The notes beneath the pieces were generated by a model. That model searched no databases. It was not told the DNA's origin and worked only from the letters and a program-made list of their open reading frames with translations. A stretch of 16,174 nucleotides of DNA from a bacterium (GTDB lineage Bacteria; UBP6; JAFGXH01), in the NCBI GenBank assembly GCA_027064085.1, contig JAMOQH010000049.1, positions 1 to 16,174 on the forward strand, in the 5' to 3' direction. Both the position numbers and the translations under genes were made by a program. Of the stretch, positions 7,673 to 14,618 are shown in pieces (position 1 is the stretch's first letter; the number at the start of each line of letters is the position of its first letter).

Positions 7673-7698
7673 AAAAGGGGCAATTGATTGCCCCTTTT
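7673..7698 (-). terminator. Rho-independent terminator after tRNA-Ser(UGA)
   Basis: An 11-bp perfect stem, arms AAAAGGGGCAA and TTGCCCCTTTT with a 4-base loop, reads on the minus strand directly into TTTTCTTTTC. It begins at the base next to the encoded CCA of tRNA-Ser(UGA), so the terminator stem abuts the mature tRNA end. Its symmetry means it could also act on the plus strand. It separates tRNA-Ser(UGA) from the three downstream tRNA genes. Confidence 0.8.
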
Positions 7699-7786
7699 TG
7701 GCGGAGAATGAGGGATTCGAACCCCCGGATGCGGTTACATCAACGGTTTTCAAAACCGTCGCCTTAAACCACTCGGCCAATTCTCC
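7699..7786 (-). tRNA. tRNA-Ser (anticodon UGA)
   Basis: 88 bases including an encoded CCA (7701-7699). The acceptor stem is GGAGAAT with ATTCTCC and discriminator G. The anticodon loop TTTGAAA gives UGA, which reads UCN-type serine codons. It has a long variable arm and a T-arm with one G-U pair. It is preceded by its own strong promoter and followed immediately by a terminator, so it looks like a single-gene transcription unit. Confidence 0.97.
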
Positions 7787-7799
7787 GTGTGTTAGGACT

Positions 7800-7828
7800 G
7801 ATATATAATATTTTAATAAGCTTGTCAA
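7800..7828 (-). promoter_or_regulatory. Promoter of tRNA-Ser(UGA)
   Basis: A consensus -35 box TTGACA (7828-7823) is followed after 17 bp by TATATC (7805-7800) on the minus strand; the overlapping TATATA gives a 15-bp spacing. Transcription would start about seven bases before the mature tRNA 5' end at 7786, a distance that suits a tRNA promoter. Confidence 0.68.
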
Positions 7829-7867
7829 TAGTTATTTTCATTTTTGAGGTATTTTTTTTATAAACAC

Positions 7868-7889
7868 TAAAAGATATAACAATCTTTTA
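7868..7889. repeat. Perfect 8-bp inverted repeat in the divergent intergenic region
   Basis: Arms TAAAAGAT (7868-7875) and ATCTTTTA (7882-7889) flank a 6-base centre. The repeat lies in the 278-bp gap (7787-8064) between tRNA-Ser(UGA) and the AAA-ATPase-like gene. Besides this, the gap holds the two divergent promoters and a palindrome at 7984-7998; I see no gene in it. Function unknown; a possible operator or weak hairpin. Confidence 0.4.
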
Positions 7890-7983
7890 CCCTTTTCTTT
7901 CTGCATATTGTTAAATTTAGTAGTAAAAAAATAAAATAACGTTTCAATCAAAATAATTTTTGTTTTCCACTCAAAAAAGTAAC

Positions 7984-7998
7984 TAAATCTTAGATTTA
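7984..7998. repeat. 15-bp palindrome upstream of the AAA-ATPase-like gene
   Basis: TAAATCT-T-AGATTTA is a perfect palindrome with 7-bp arms. It ends 12 bases before the proposed -35 box at 8010, a position where a regulator could bind. In such A+T-rich sequence a chance palindrome is possible, so the operator reading is weak. Confidence 0.3.
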
Positions 7999-8009
7999 TT
8001 TCTTTTTTA

Positions 8010-8038
8010 TTGTTTTAAATTTTCATTTAATATATGAT
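8010..8038 (+). promoter_or_regulatory. Candidate promoter of the AAA-ATPase-like gene
   Basis: TTGTTT (8010-8015) and TATGAT (8033-8038) are separated by 17 bp. The expected start near 8045 leaves a short leader with AGGAGG at 8055-8060, four bases before the ATG at 8065. Confidence 0.5.
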
Positions 8039-8064
8039 ATAACAAAGCTCTTTTAGGAGGACTA

Positions 8065-9627
8065 ATGAATAAAAAACTAAAAAAGTTACCTGTTGGTATC
8101 TATACACTAGAAAAGATAATAAACGAAAATTATCTCTATATTGATAAAACAAATATTGCTCTTGATATTATTGAAAATAATGAATATGTGTTTTTATCAC
8201 GCCCACGCCGTTTTGGTAAATCCTTGTTTTTAGATACCCTAAAAAATATTTTTGAAGGAAATAGCGAGCTTTTTAAAGAGCTTTATATTTATGATAAATA
8301 TAATTGGGATAAAAAATATCCTGTGATAAAAATTAATTTTGCAAACGGTAATATAAGAAATAGAAAAGAACTTGATAATAGAATCATTACTATTTTAAAG
8401 GAAAATCAAAAAAGATTAGATGTTTTTTGTAGTGATGATAAAGATGTTGCTGGATGTTTTAGAGAATTAATAATCAAATCACAGGAAAAATATAATGAAA
8501 AGGTAGTTATTTTAATTGATGAATACGATAAACCTATACTTGACAATATTACCAATAAAGAATCAGCTTTTGAAATAAGAGAGGGATTAAGAAACCTTTA
8601 TTCCGTAATAAAAGGAAGTGATGAATTTTTAAAATTTGCATTTTTAACCGGTGTCAGTAAATTTACTAAAACTAGTATTTTTAGTGGACTTAATAATATT
8701 ACAGATATAACTCTTAATCCAAAATATGGAAATGTTTGTGGCTATACTCAAAATGATATAGAAACTTCATTTTTACCACATTTAAATGGTGTTGATTTAG
8801 AAAAACTAAAAATATGGTATAATGGATATAATTTTTTAAAAAATAAAGTGTACAATCCATACAATATCTTACTTTTTATTCAAAATAACTATCAATATAA
8901 AAATTATTGGTTTGAAAGCGGAACGCCATCGTTTTTAATTAAACTTATTAAAGAGAATAATTATTTTTTACCAGAATTGTCGGATATTACAATTGGAGAG
9001 GAAATAATAAATTCTTTTGATGTTGATAATATAAAAGTAGAAACATTACTCTTTCAAACAGGATATTTAACAATAGATGAAGTAACTACAACTTTTTTTG
9101 AAACACTTCAGTATAAATTAAAAATTCCTAACAAAGAAGTTCAGATTTCCTTAAATGATAAATTTATTGATTTTCTTACTAGAAACAATAAGCTAATTAA
9201 GAATAAAAATAATACATACCTATCATTACTTGAAGGAGAGTTGGAAACTTTTCATAAAACATTAAAAACTTTATTTTCATCAATACCTTACAACAACTAT
9301 GTAAATAACAATATTCTACATTATGAAGGTTACTACAGTAGTGTAATTTACGCTTATCTTGCTTCTCTTGGCTTAACTATTATTGCCGAAGATGTAACAA
9401 ATAAGGGTAGAGTTGACTTAACTATCATTATCAATAACATAGTTTATATTTTTGAATTTAAAGTATTAAAATCAACCCCAAAAACCAATACTGCATTAAA
9501 TCAAATAATAAAAAATAACTATCATGAAAAATATATATCCAAATATAAGGATATTTACCTTATTGGAATTATTTTTAATGAAGATAAAAGAAATATTGTT
9601 AAATTTAATAGTAAAAAAATAAAATAA
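8065..9627 (+). CDS. AAA-ATPase-like domain protein with C-terminal PD-(D/E)XK nuclease domain
   Basis: 520 residues with a strong AGGAGG before the ATG. The N terminus 'LPVGIYTLEKIINENYLYIDKT' (8-29) and 'YVFLSRPRRFGKSLFLDTL' (41-59) are signatures of the AAA-ATPase_like family; the P-loop is the variant RPRRFGKS (46-53), and Walker B is 'VVILIDEYDKP' (147-157). The C-terminal 120 residues fit the PD-(D/E)XK-type domain usually fused to it: 'YEGYYSSVIYAYLASLGL', GRVD (448-451), then IFEFK with Glu464 and Lys466 (D-x12-ExK). The family is frequent and often multi-copy in anaerobic and host-associated bacteria. Its function is not established; mobile-element or defence roles have been suggested from the nuclease fold. 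It stands alone behind its own promoter, next to a tRNA cluster. No integrase or other mobile gene is seen beside it. Confidence 0.92.
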   Translation: MNKKLKKLPVGIYTLEKIINENYLYIDKTNIALDIIENNEYVFLSRPRRFGKSLFLDTLKNIFEGNSELFKELYIYDKYNWDKKYPVIKINFANGNIRNRKELDNRIITILKENQKRLDVFCSDDKDVAGCFRELIIKSQEKYNEKVVILIDEYDKPILDNITNKESAFEIREGLRNLYSVIKGSDEFLKFAFLTGVSKFTKTSIFSGLNNITDITLNPKYGNVCGYTQNDIETSFLPHLNGVDLEKLKIWYNGYNFLKNKVYNPYNILLFIQNNYQYKNYWFESGTPSFLIKLIKENNYFLPELSDITIGEEIINSFDVDNIKVETLLFQTGYLTIDEVTTTFFETLQYKLKIPNKEVQISLNDKFIDFLTRNNKLIKNKNNTYLSLLEGELETFHKTLKTLFSSIPYNNYVNNNILHYEGYYSSVIYAYLASLGLTIIAEDVTNKGRVDLTIIINNIVYIFEFKVLKSTPKTNTALNQIIKNNYHEKYISKYKDIYLIGIIFNEDKRNIVKFNSKKIK

Positions 9628-9713
9628 ATAGATAAAATAAAAAACTTAAAAATTTTAGAATATTATCTTAAATTTAAAGTCTATAGTAAATAAATATCAT
9701 AAAGGAGGTAAAA

Positions 9714-10862
9714 ATGAGGTTTTTTATTATTGTGGGATTTCTATTATTGTCACTGACTATATTTTCATCCCCTGCTGGTAAATGGGTTAATACTCAACAA
9801 AAAATGACTATTGAATTTAAAAATAATGGAAACTTTAATTGGATAGTTGGAAATAATATAGTTAAAGGTACTTGGAAACAACTAAACCAACAAGTATTAC
9901 AAACTTATGCAAATGGCCAAATAACTCAATATGGTTTTTTAGTAAAAAATAATATGCTTGGACTCATGGCAAAAAATGGAGCACAAATATATTTAACTAA
10001 AGTAAATTCTTATAATAATTCAACAACAAGCTCAATAAATATAAAAAAATTTTTAGGTACTTGGTACACGACAAATGGTAAAATTGTCTTTAAAATCAAG
10101 TTTAACAAAAACGGAATCTATAAAGTTATCGTTAACAACAAGGTAACAATAGGAAATTGGAATCTAAACGGAAATGTTATTACAACAAATTTAGATAATG
10201 TTAAAACTCAATATTCTTATACATTTAAAAATGGTTTTATGATTTTGGCACAAAGCAAAACAAATTATATAGTTTTTGGTAAGAAAAAAAGTTATTTTGT
10301 AGGTTTATTAAAAAAAATACAAAAAAATAACAAAAAAACACAAAAATATACAGCATCAACTAACAATAAAGCATTAACAGATGCCCAATTTATGTATTTA
10401 TTAGAAAATTATGCTAAGATGCACCCTAATACTGTTTATACATATTTAACAAAGTTTAGTAAATCTCAAAAAACTTGGATACCCATTTTTACAGCTTGGT
10501 ATAATCTAATGGTTTTTAGAGCTTGTCAAGGTACTCTTGCCTATAATAATACACAAGATAAACAAATGTGTGCAAACAGTAAAGCTCAATATCAAAAAAC
10601 TATGCAACTATTCCAAAGTTTATCAATGCAAGGAAGTGATCCTTTTGCTAAAAGTAAAACAGAAACAAGTAAACTATTAATTTCTTATAAGTGCAAATAT
10701 GGCCTTATTGATAAAGCTAGTTGTAAAATGTATATGGGTATTCAAAGCAATATTAATAAAATGCAAAATAAAACAACAAATATAATAATTAAAAATATGG
10801 AGCCGCTTCCATGTGTAAAACATTACGAACAAGGAACTAATGCTTATTTGGGTTGTTATTAA
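9714..10862 (+). CDS. Secreted hypothetical protein: two tandem beta-type repeats plus six-cysteine C-terminal domain
   Basis: 382 residues, with AGGAGG five bases before the ATG. Residues 1-19 are a signal peptide (ending IFSS, then PAGKW). Two similar modules follow. Module 1 (about 20-97) has 'GKWVNTQQKMTIEFKNNGNFNW', then 'GTWKQ' and 'QIYLTKV'. Module 2 (about 113-190) has 'LGTWYTTNGKIVFKIKFNKNGIY', then 'GNWNLNGN' and 'NYIVFGKK'. Their spacing (G-x-W, polar strand, N-G, then G-x-W) recalls lipocalin-like or DUF5640-type small beta domains, but I cannot assign a family. After a Lys/Gln/Asn-rich linker (195-220) comes a mostly helical domain (about 220-382) with six Cys at 271, 286, 327, 337, 367 and 381, consistent with three disulfides outside the cytoplasm. 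It has no lipobox. Function unknown. Confidence 0.75.
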   Translation: MRFFIIVGFLLLSLTIFSSPAGKWVNTQQKMTIEFKNNGNFNWIVGNNIVKGTWKQLNQQVLQTYANGQITQYGFLVKNNMLGLMAKNGAQIYLTKVNSYNNSTTSSINIKKFLGTWYTTNGKIVFKIKFNKNGIYKVIVNNKVTIGNWNLNGNVITTNLDNVKTQYSYTFKNGFMILAQSKTNYIVFGKKKSYFVGLLKKIQKNNKKTQKYTASTNNKALTDAQFMYLLENYAKMHPNTVYTYLTKFSKSQKTWIPIFTAWYNLMVFRACQGTLAYNNTQDKQMCANSKAQYQKTMQLFQSLSMQGSDPFAKSKTETSKLLISYKCKYGLIDKASCKMYMGIQSNINKMQNKTTNIIIKNMEPLPCVKHYEQGTNAYLGCY

Positions 10863-10887
10863 TTTTCAATCATAAATTATTTAAAAC

Positions 10888-10916
10888 TTGATACTAAAAA
10901 TATGCTATGGTAATAT
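10888..10916 (+). promoter_or_regulatory. Promoter of the alpha-oxoamine synthase gene
   Basis: TTGATA (10888-10893) is followed after exactly 17 bp by TAATAT (10911-10916). The leader of about 18 bases contains GAGG (10930-10933), seven bases before the ATG at 10941. Confidence 0.6.
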
Positions 10917-10940
10917 TCATAAATTTTATGAGGTTCTATT

Positions 10941-12161
10941 ATGGCATTAGAAAAAATTATTAAAAAATTAACATCAGATGTTAACGAATTAAGACAATCA
11001 GGAAGAGCAAAAGGTAAAGAAATTGTTATTATTGATACAATTCCCGCAAGTGAAAATAATGGCCCTAGATATTTAGTTGAAGGAATGGGAGATCAAAAAT
11101 TTATAAAAATGAATGCAAACTCATATCTTGGCTTCGCATTTAATAAAGATATGCTTAAAGAAGAAGAAAAGGCAAGTAAAAAATACGGAATAGGCCCCGG
11201 TGCAGTAAGATTTATCTCTGGAACTTACAAAATTCATACAGATTTAGAAGAAAGACTTGCAAAATTCCATAATAGAGAATCTGCAATGATATTTTCTTCT
11301 GCCTATGTTACAAGTATGGGTGTTATTACCCCTTTAACCACCAAAGAAACTATAGTTATTAGTGATGAGCTTAATCATAATTGTATAATTAATGCAATGA
11401 AATTATCAAGACCAGCTAAAAAACTTATTTATAAGCACAATAACATGGCTGACTTAAAAGCTAAACTAGAAAACGCAAAAGGGCTAGGTAAAAGAGTTTT
11501 GGTTGTAACTGATGGTATTTTTAGCATGAGAGGCGACAATGCTCCATTAAAAGAAATAGTTGAAATTTCTAATAGTTTTGATGAGTTTTTTGAAGAGGGT
11601 GTTTTTACTGTTGTTGATGATAGCCATGGAGTTGGTGCAATAGGAGAAACCGGAAGAGGAACTGAAGAATACTGCAATACAAAAGTTGATGTACTAATAG
11701 GAACACTAGGTAAAGCTTATGGAGTAAATGGAGGCTATGTTGTTTCTTCAAAAGTAGTAACTGATTACCTTAGAGAAACCGCTCCTATGTATATATATTC
11801 AAACCCTATTACAGCAGGAGAAGCAGCAGCTGTGTTAAAAGCAATTGATATTCTTGATTCAGAAAAAGGGCTTAAAATCCTAAAACATATTAAAGCAATG
11901 ACTATAAAATTTGAACAAGGCTTAAAAGATTTAGGATTTGAAACAATAGAAGGTCCTCACCCTGTTGTGCCTTTAATGGTAAGGAATACAGAAAAAACAA
12001 CTTCTTTAGTTAAATATTTATTTAATAATGGTGTCCTAGCAACAGGTTTAAACTACCCGGTTGTACCAAAGGGAGATGAAGAAATAAGATTTCAAATTTC
12101 AGGTGAACATACAGAACATGATATCAATAAGGTGTTAGAAGTTTTAAAAAACTATAAATAA
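10941..12161 (+). CDS. PLP-dependent alpha-oxoamine synthase (glycine C-acetyltransferase / 8-amino-7-oxononanoate synthase family)
   Basis: 406 residues, fold type I PLP enzyme that condenses an amino acid with an acyl-CoA. Visible hallmarks: 'NANSYLGF' (58-65), 'GIGPGAVRFISGTYKIHTDLE' (83-103) with His99, 'SDELNHNCIINA' (141-152) where His146 would stack on PLP, 'VVTDGIFSMRGDNAPL' (188-203), 'VVDDSHGVGAIGETGRG' (224-240), and the Schiff-base lysine in 'GTLGKAYGVNGGYV' (Lys258). Arg/Ser/Gly 'RFISGT' and the glycine-rich loop resemble Kbl (2-amino-3-ketobutyrate CoA ligase), but no threonine dehydrogenase or biotin genes are adjacent, so Kbl, BioF and sphingolipid-type acyl-CoA:serine condensing enzymes cannot be separated from sequence alone. 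A short extra acidic stretch (FDEFFEEG, 213-220) precedes the aspartate strand. Predicted cytoplasmic, separately transcribed. Confidence 0.88.
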   Translation: MALEKIIKKLTSDVNELRQSGRAKGKEIVIIDTIPASENNGPRYLVEGMGDQKFIKMNANSYLGFAFNKDMLKEEEKASKKYGIGPGAVRFISGTYKIHTDLEERLAKFHNRESAMIFSSAYVTSMGVITPLTTKETIVISDELNHNCIINAMKLSRPAKKLIYKHNNMADLKAKLENAKGLGKRVLVVTDGIFSMRGDNAPLKEIVEISNSFDEFFEEGVFTVVDDSHGVGAIGETGRGTEEYCNTKVDVLIGTLGKAYGVNGGYVVSSKVVTDYLRETAPMYIYSNPITAGEAAAVLKAIDILDSEKGLKILKHIKAMTIKFEQGLKDLGFETIEGPHPVVPLMVRNTEKTTSLVKYLFNNGVLATGLNYPVVPKGDEEIRFQISGEHTEHDINKVLEVLKNYK

Positions 12162-12177
12162 GAAGCATCGTTCTTAT
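12158..12177. repeat. Inverted repeat between convergent genes
   Basis: ATAAGAA (12158-12164) and TTCTTAT (12171-12177) are perfect 7-bp arms around a 6-base loop. The repeat spans the stop of the oxoamine synthase gene and the 31-bp gap to the convergent gene ending at 12193. It may be a weak bidirectional terminator, but no uninterrupted T-run follows directly on either strand. Confidence 0.35.
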
Positions 12178-12192
12178 GACATTGTCTCTCGA

Positions 12193-13386
12193 TTATTTTT
12201 TCTTATTCTTCTTTTTTTCTTGTCTGTCTACGAAATCCATTGCGGCTCTTCTTAATGCCGATGTAATTCCTCTCATTTTAGCTATTTTTTTAATATCATT
12301 ATATCTTAATGTTGTTAATAATTTAGTAGCTCTTCCTGTTGGAGTTTTAGGATTTAATACAACATTCATTTTGATATTATATTTTCTTAACCAAGCTCTA
12401 TTATTTGAAATATATTTTATAACATCTCTATGAATATTTTTATCAGCAGAAAACTTAATAACTTCTTGTTCTGTAATCATGGGATTTCTGATAACGCCCT
12501 CTACAATTAGCCTATTACTTTGCTTAATAAGAAGGCCTCTTGCTTCCATATTCCCCTTCATTGCAAGCTTAATTTTATCAGCAATATTCATTTCATTAAC
12601 CAATCTTGCGAGAGACTTTCTTTCATCCATTACCTTTTCAGCTTGCATTCCTTCCATATCATATTTTTTAGAACGCTCTTCTGATATTCCTAATTCTTCA
12701 TTTGATAAAACTTTTTCATCTTCTTTTATTTTATTTTCTTCTTTGTCAAGATTATCCTTATCAACAATATCTTCTTTTTTTACAGCCTCTTCCTCTACAG
12801 TATTATGATGAACATCACCTGATAAATCCTTTAATCCATCTGTAGATTTTAATTCTAATTGAATTTTATTTCTTTCTGCAAAATCTAATATCTTTTGTTT
12901 TTGGGCTTTTGATATTTCTGATTTAATTAGAAAACCCATCACTTTAGGATATGGAGCAATAAAAGAAAGAGCCTCTGCTAAATAAGACTTCAAATTTATA
13001 TCTAAATCTTCTAATTGTTTAAAAATATAATCAAACTTAAAGTTTTGATGCTTTATTATTGCCTTAAATATTTCTAAATTCTGTTTTTCTTGTTTAGTTA
13101 AATATCTATAACACCCCGCAATAACATATTGATGTAAACTACCTTTTAATGCTTCAATAATAATACTCTCTGGCAATTTTACAAATTTTTCTTTTGCTGA
13201 TACTGCAATTTCTTTATTACTATCATATTGCAAAAAGAATATAATGGAGATTAGTTCATTTTTGGGAGGTGGAGGCAAAACAATACCATTGGATGCAAGT
13301 TTTTTCATTTTTTCATTATCACCAAGTAATACTTTTTGAGCTAATGGTTCCATTTCTTCAATTATCTTTTTAAATTTATTCATCAC
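12193..13386 (-). CDS. Helical-repeat protein with acidic linker, conserved C-terminal half
   Basis: 397 residues, no signal peptide or membrane segment, predicted cytoplasmic. Residues 1-180 are helical with HEAT-like spacing ('FKKIIEEMEPLAQKVLLGD', 'NGIVLPPPPKNELISIIFFL', 'LPESIIIEALKGS'). Residues 195-260 are a highly charged, Glu/Lys-rich linker, probably disordered or coiled coil. Residues 265-385 form a second repeat block: 'IKLAMKGNMEARGLLIKQSN', 'VIRNPMITEQEVIKFSADKN', 'IKYISNNRAWLRKYNIKMNV', 'LNPKTPTGRATKLL', 'LRYNDIKKIAKMRGITSALR'. This last block matches a type of conserved protein of unknown function I associate with deltaproteobacterial and myxobacterial genomes. The start overlaps the MalY/PatB-like stop by ATGA, and GAGG lies four bases upstream; the next codon is also ATG (13383). 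Tail is Lys-rich. Function unknown. Confidence 0.78.
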   Translation of the reverse strand: MMNKFKKIIEEMEPLAQKVLLGDNEKMKKLASNGIVLPPPPKNELISIIFFLQYDSNKEIAVSAKEKFVKLPESIIIEALKGSLHQYVIAGCYRYLTKQEKQNLEIFKAIIKHQNFKFDYIFKQLEDLDINLKSYLAEALSFIAPYPKVMGFLIKSEISKAQKQKILDFAERNKIQLELKSTDGLKDLSGDVHHNTVEEEAVKKEDIVDKDNLDKEENKIKEDEKVLSNEELGISEERSKKYDMEGMQAEKVMDERKSLARLVNEMNIADKIKLAMKGNMEARGLLIKQSNRLIVEGVIRNPMITEQEVIKFSADKNIHRDVIKYISNNRAWLRKYNIKMNVVLNPKTPTGRATKLLTTLRYNDIKKIAKMRGITSALRRAAMDFVDRQEKKKNKKK

Positions 13387-14546
13387 ACCTCTTTAAAGCC
13401 ATTCACTAACATTTTTAAAGCATAGTTTAAGTTTTCTTTTGGTAAAGCCACATTCAATCTAAAAAAATTATCTCCATTTTTACCAAAGAATAAACCATCA
13501 GTTAATGCTAGGCTACTCTTTTCTAAAAGCAATGTTGAGATTTCTTTATGACTTAAATTAAAATCACTAAAATCAAGCCATAATAAATATGTTCCTTCTG
13601 GTTTATTAATTTTTAATTTTGGAAGTTCTTTTTTTAAGTAATTTAAGGTAAAATCAATATTATTTTCCAAATACTTGGTTAATTCAGTGATATAAGTATC
13701 TGCGTCTTTATAAGATGCTTCTAATGCAATAAGTGAAACTATGTTTTCTACAGTTATTGCTCTTCTTTTCATGATTTTTTTAAATTTATCAAGCATATTT
13801 AAGTTTTCAGAGTATAAGTAGGAAATTTCAAGCCCAGAAACATTAAAGGTTTTTCCTGGTGAATTAAGTGTTAATGTAATATTGCTTAATTTATTTGAAA
13901 TAGATGCAATTGGAGTGTGGTTGCTGTAAACAATATCAGAATGAATTTCATCAGAGATAATAACAATACCATACTTTAAACAAATTTCACCTAATTTTTC
14001 TAGTTCCGTTTTTTTCCAAACTCTACCTATAGGATTATGAGGAGAGCACAATAATAACATTTTAGTATCTTTATCTATACTATTTTCAAAAAGCTCAAAA
14101 TCTATTTTATAATAACCATTTTCATTAATTAAAGGTAATTCTGTTAATTTACGGTTTTGTTCAGTTACAACAGAGTAAAAAGGACCATAAACAGGAGTAA
14201 AAATCATTATTTTATCTTCAACTTCACTAAAAGCTTCAATTGCTACAGATAAAGAAGTTACCACCGTAGGAGAAAGTGTCATATTTTTTTTATTTAATCT
14301 CCAATTATGTTTTTTATAAATCCAATTTAATATATGTGTAAATAAGTCCTTGCTATACTCAGGATATCCAAATAATCCATGATTCACCCTCTCTTTTATA
14401 GCATCAACTATGTATTTAGGAGTTTCAAAATCCATATCTGCCACCCACAAAGGTATTAAATTTTTTTGCTTAAAAACTCTCTCACTTCCATCATATTTTA
14501 TAGAATTTGAATTATTTCTATCAATTATTTTATCAAAATCATACAA
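13383..14546 (-). CDS. MalY/PatB-family PLP-dependent C-S lyase (cystathionine beta-lyase-type aminotransferase)
   Basis: A fold type I PLP enzyme. Numbered from an upstream ATG at 14558 it has 'LIPLWVADMDF' (34-44), 'SPHNPIGRVW' (172-181), 'ISDEIHSDIVY' (201-211), the PLP lysine in 'NSPGKTFNVSGLE' (Lys236) and 'FFRLNVALP' near the C terminus. These are the MalY/PatB signature; members split cystathionine or cysteine conjugates to a thiol, pyruvate and ammonia, so it probably serves methionine or sulfur metabolism. I place the start at TTG 14546, four codons inside: GGAGG (14556-14552) lies five bases before it, the protein then begins like relatives (YDFDKIIDR), and the promoter at 14568-14596 leaves no room for a Shine-Dalgarno ahead of the ATG. 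Its end overlaps the helical-repeat gene by four bases. Confidence 0.9.
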   Translation of the reverse strand: MYDFDKIIDRNNSNSIKYDGSERVFKQKNLIPLWVADMDFETPKYIVDAIKERVNHGLFGYPEYSKDLFTHILNWIYKKHNWRLNKKNMTLSPTVVTSLSVAIEAFSEVEDKIMIFTPVYGPFYSVVTEQNRKLTELPLINENGYYKIDFELFENSIDKDTKMLLLCSPHNPIGRVWKKTELEKLGEICLKYGIVIISDEIHSDIVYSNHTPIASISNKLSNITLTLNSPGKTFNVSGLEISYLYSENLNMLDKFKKIMKRRAITVENIVSLIALEASYKDADTYITELTKYLENNIDFTLNYLKKELPKLKINKPEGTYLLWLDFSDFNLSHKEISTLLLEKSSLALTDGLFFGKNGDNFFRLNVALPKENLNYALKMLVNGFKEV

Positions 14547-14567
14547 TTTATCCTCCATAACAAAATA

Positions 14568-14596
14568 AGTATATAATATTTGATTTAGATTTTCAA
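14568..14596 (-). promoter_or_regulatory. Promoter of the MalY/PatB - helical-repeat operon
   Basis: TTGAAA (14596-14591) and TATACT (14573-14568) are separated by 17 bp on the minus strand. Transcription would begin near 14561, so the transcript starts only a few bases before the ATG at 14558 and about 15 bases before the TTG at 14546. The same distance is seen at the thioredoxin promoter. Confidence 0.68.
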
Positions 14597-14618
14597 TTTA
14601 TTGGAAATAATAAGTAAA

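Noticed and set aside
7631-7828. Open frame on the minus strand over tRNA-Ser(UGA)
   Set aside because: It overlaps the tRNA, its promoter and its terminator; the protein is a typical artefact of a serine tRNA.
7388-8064. Integrated element or attachment site at the tRNA cluster
   Set aside because: All four tRNAs are intact, no integrase is present, and I found no direct repeat of a tRNA end within the window.
12176-12808. Plus-strand hydrophobic open frames opposite the helical-repeat gene
   Set aside because: Their hydrophobic Leu/Ser/Phe composition is the expected antisense of a Lys/Glu-rich gene; no ribosome binding site.
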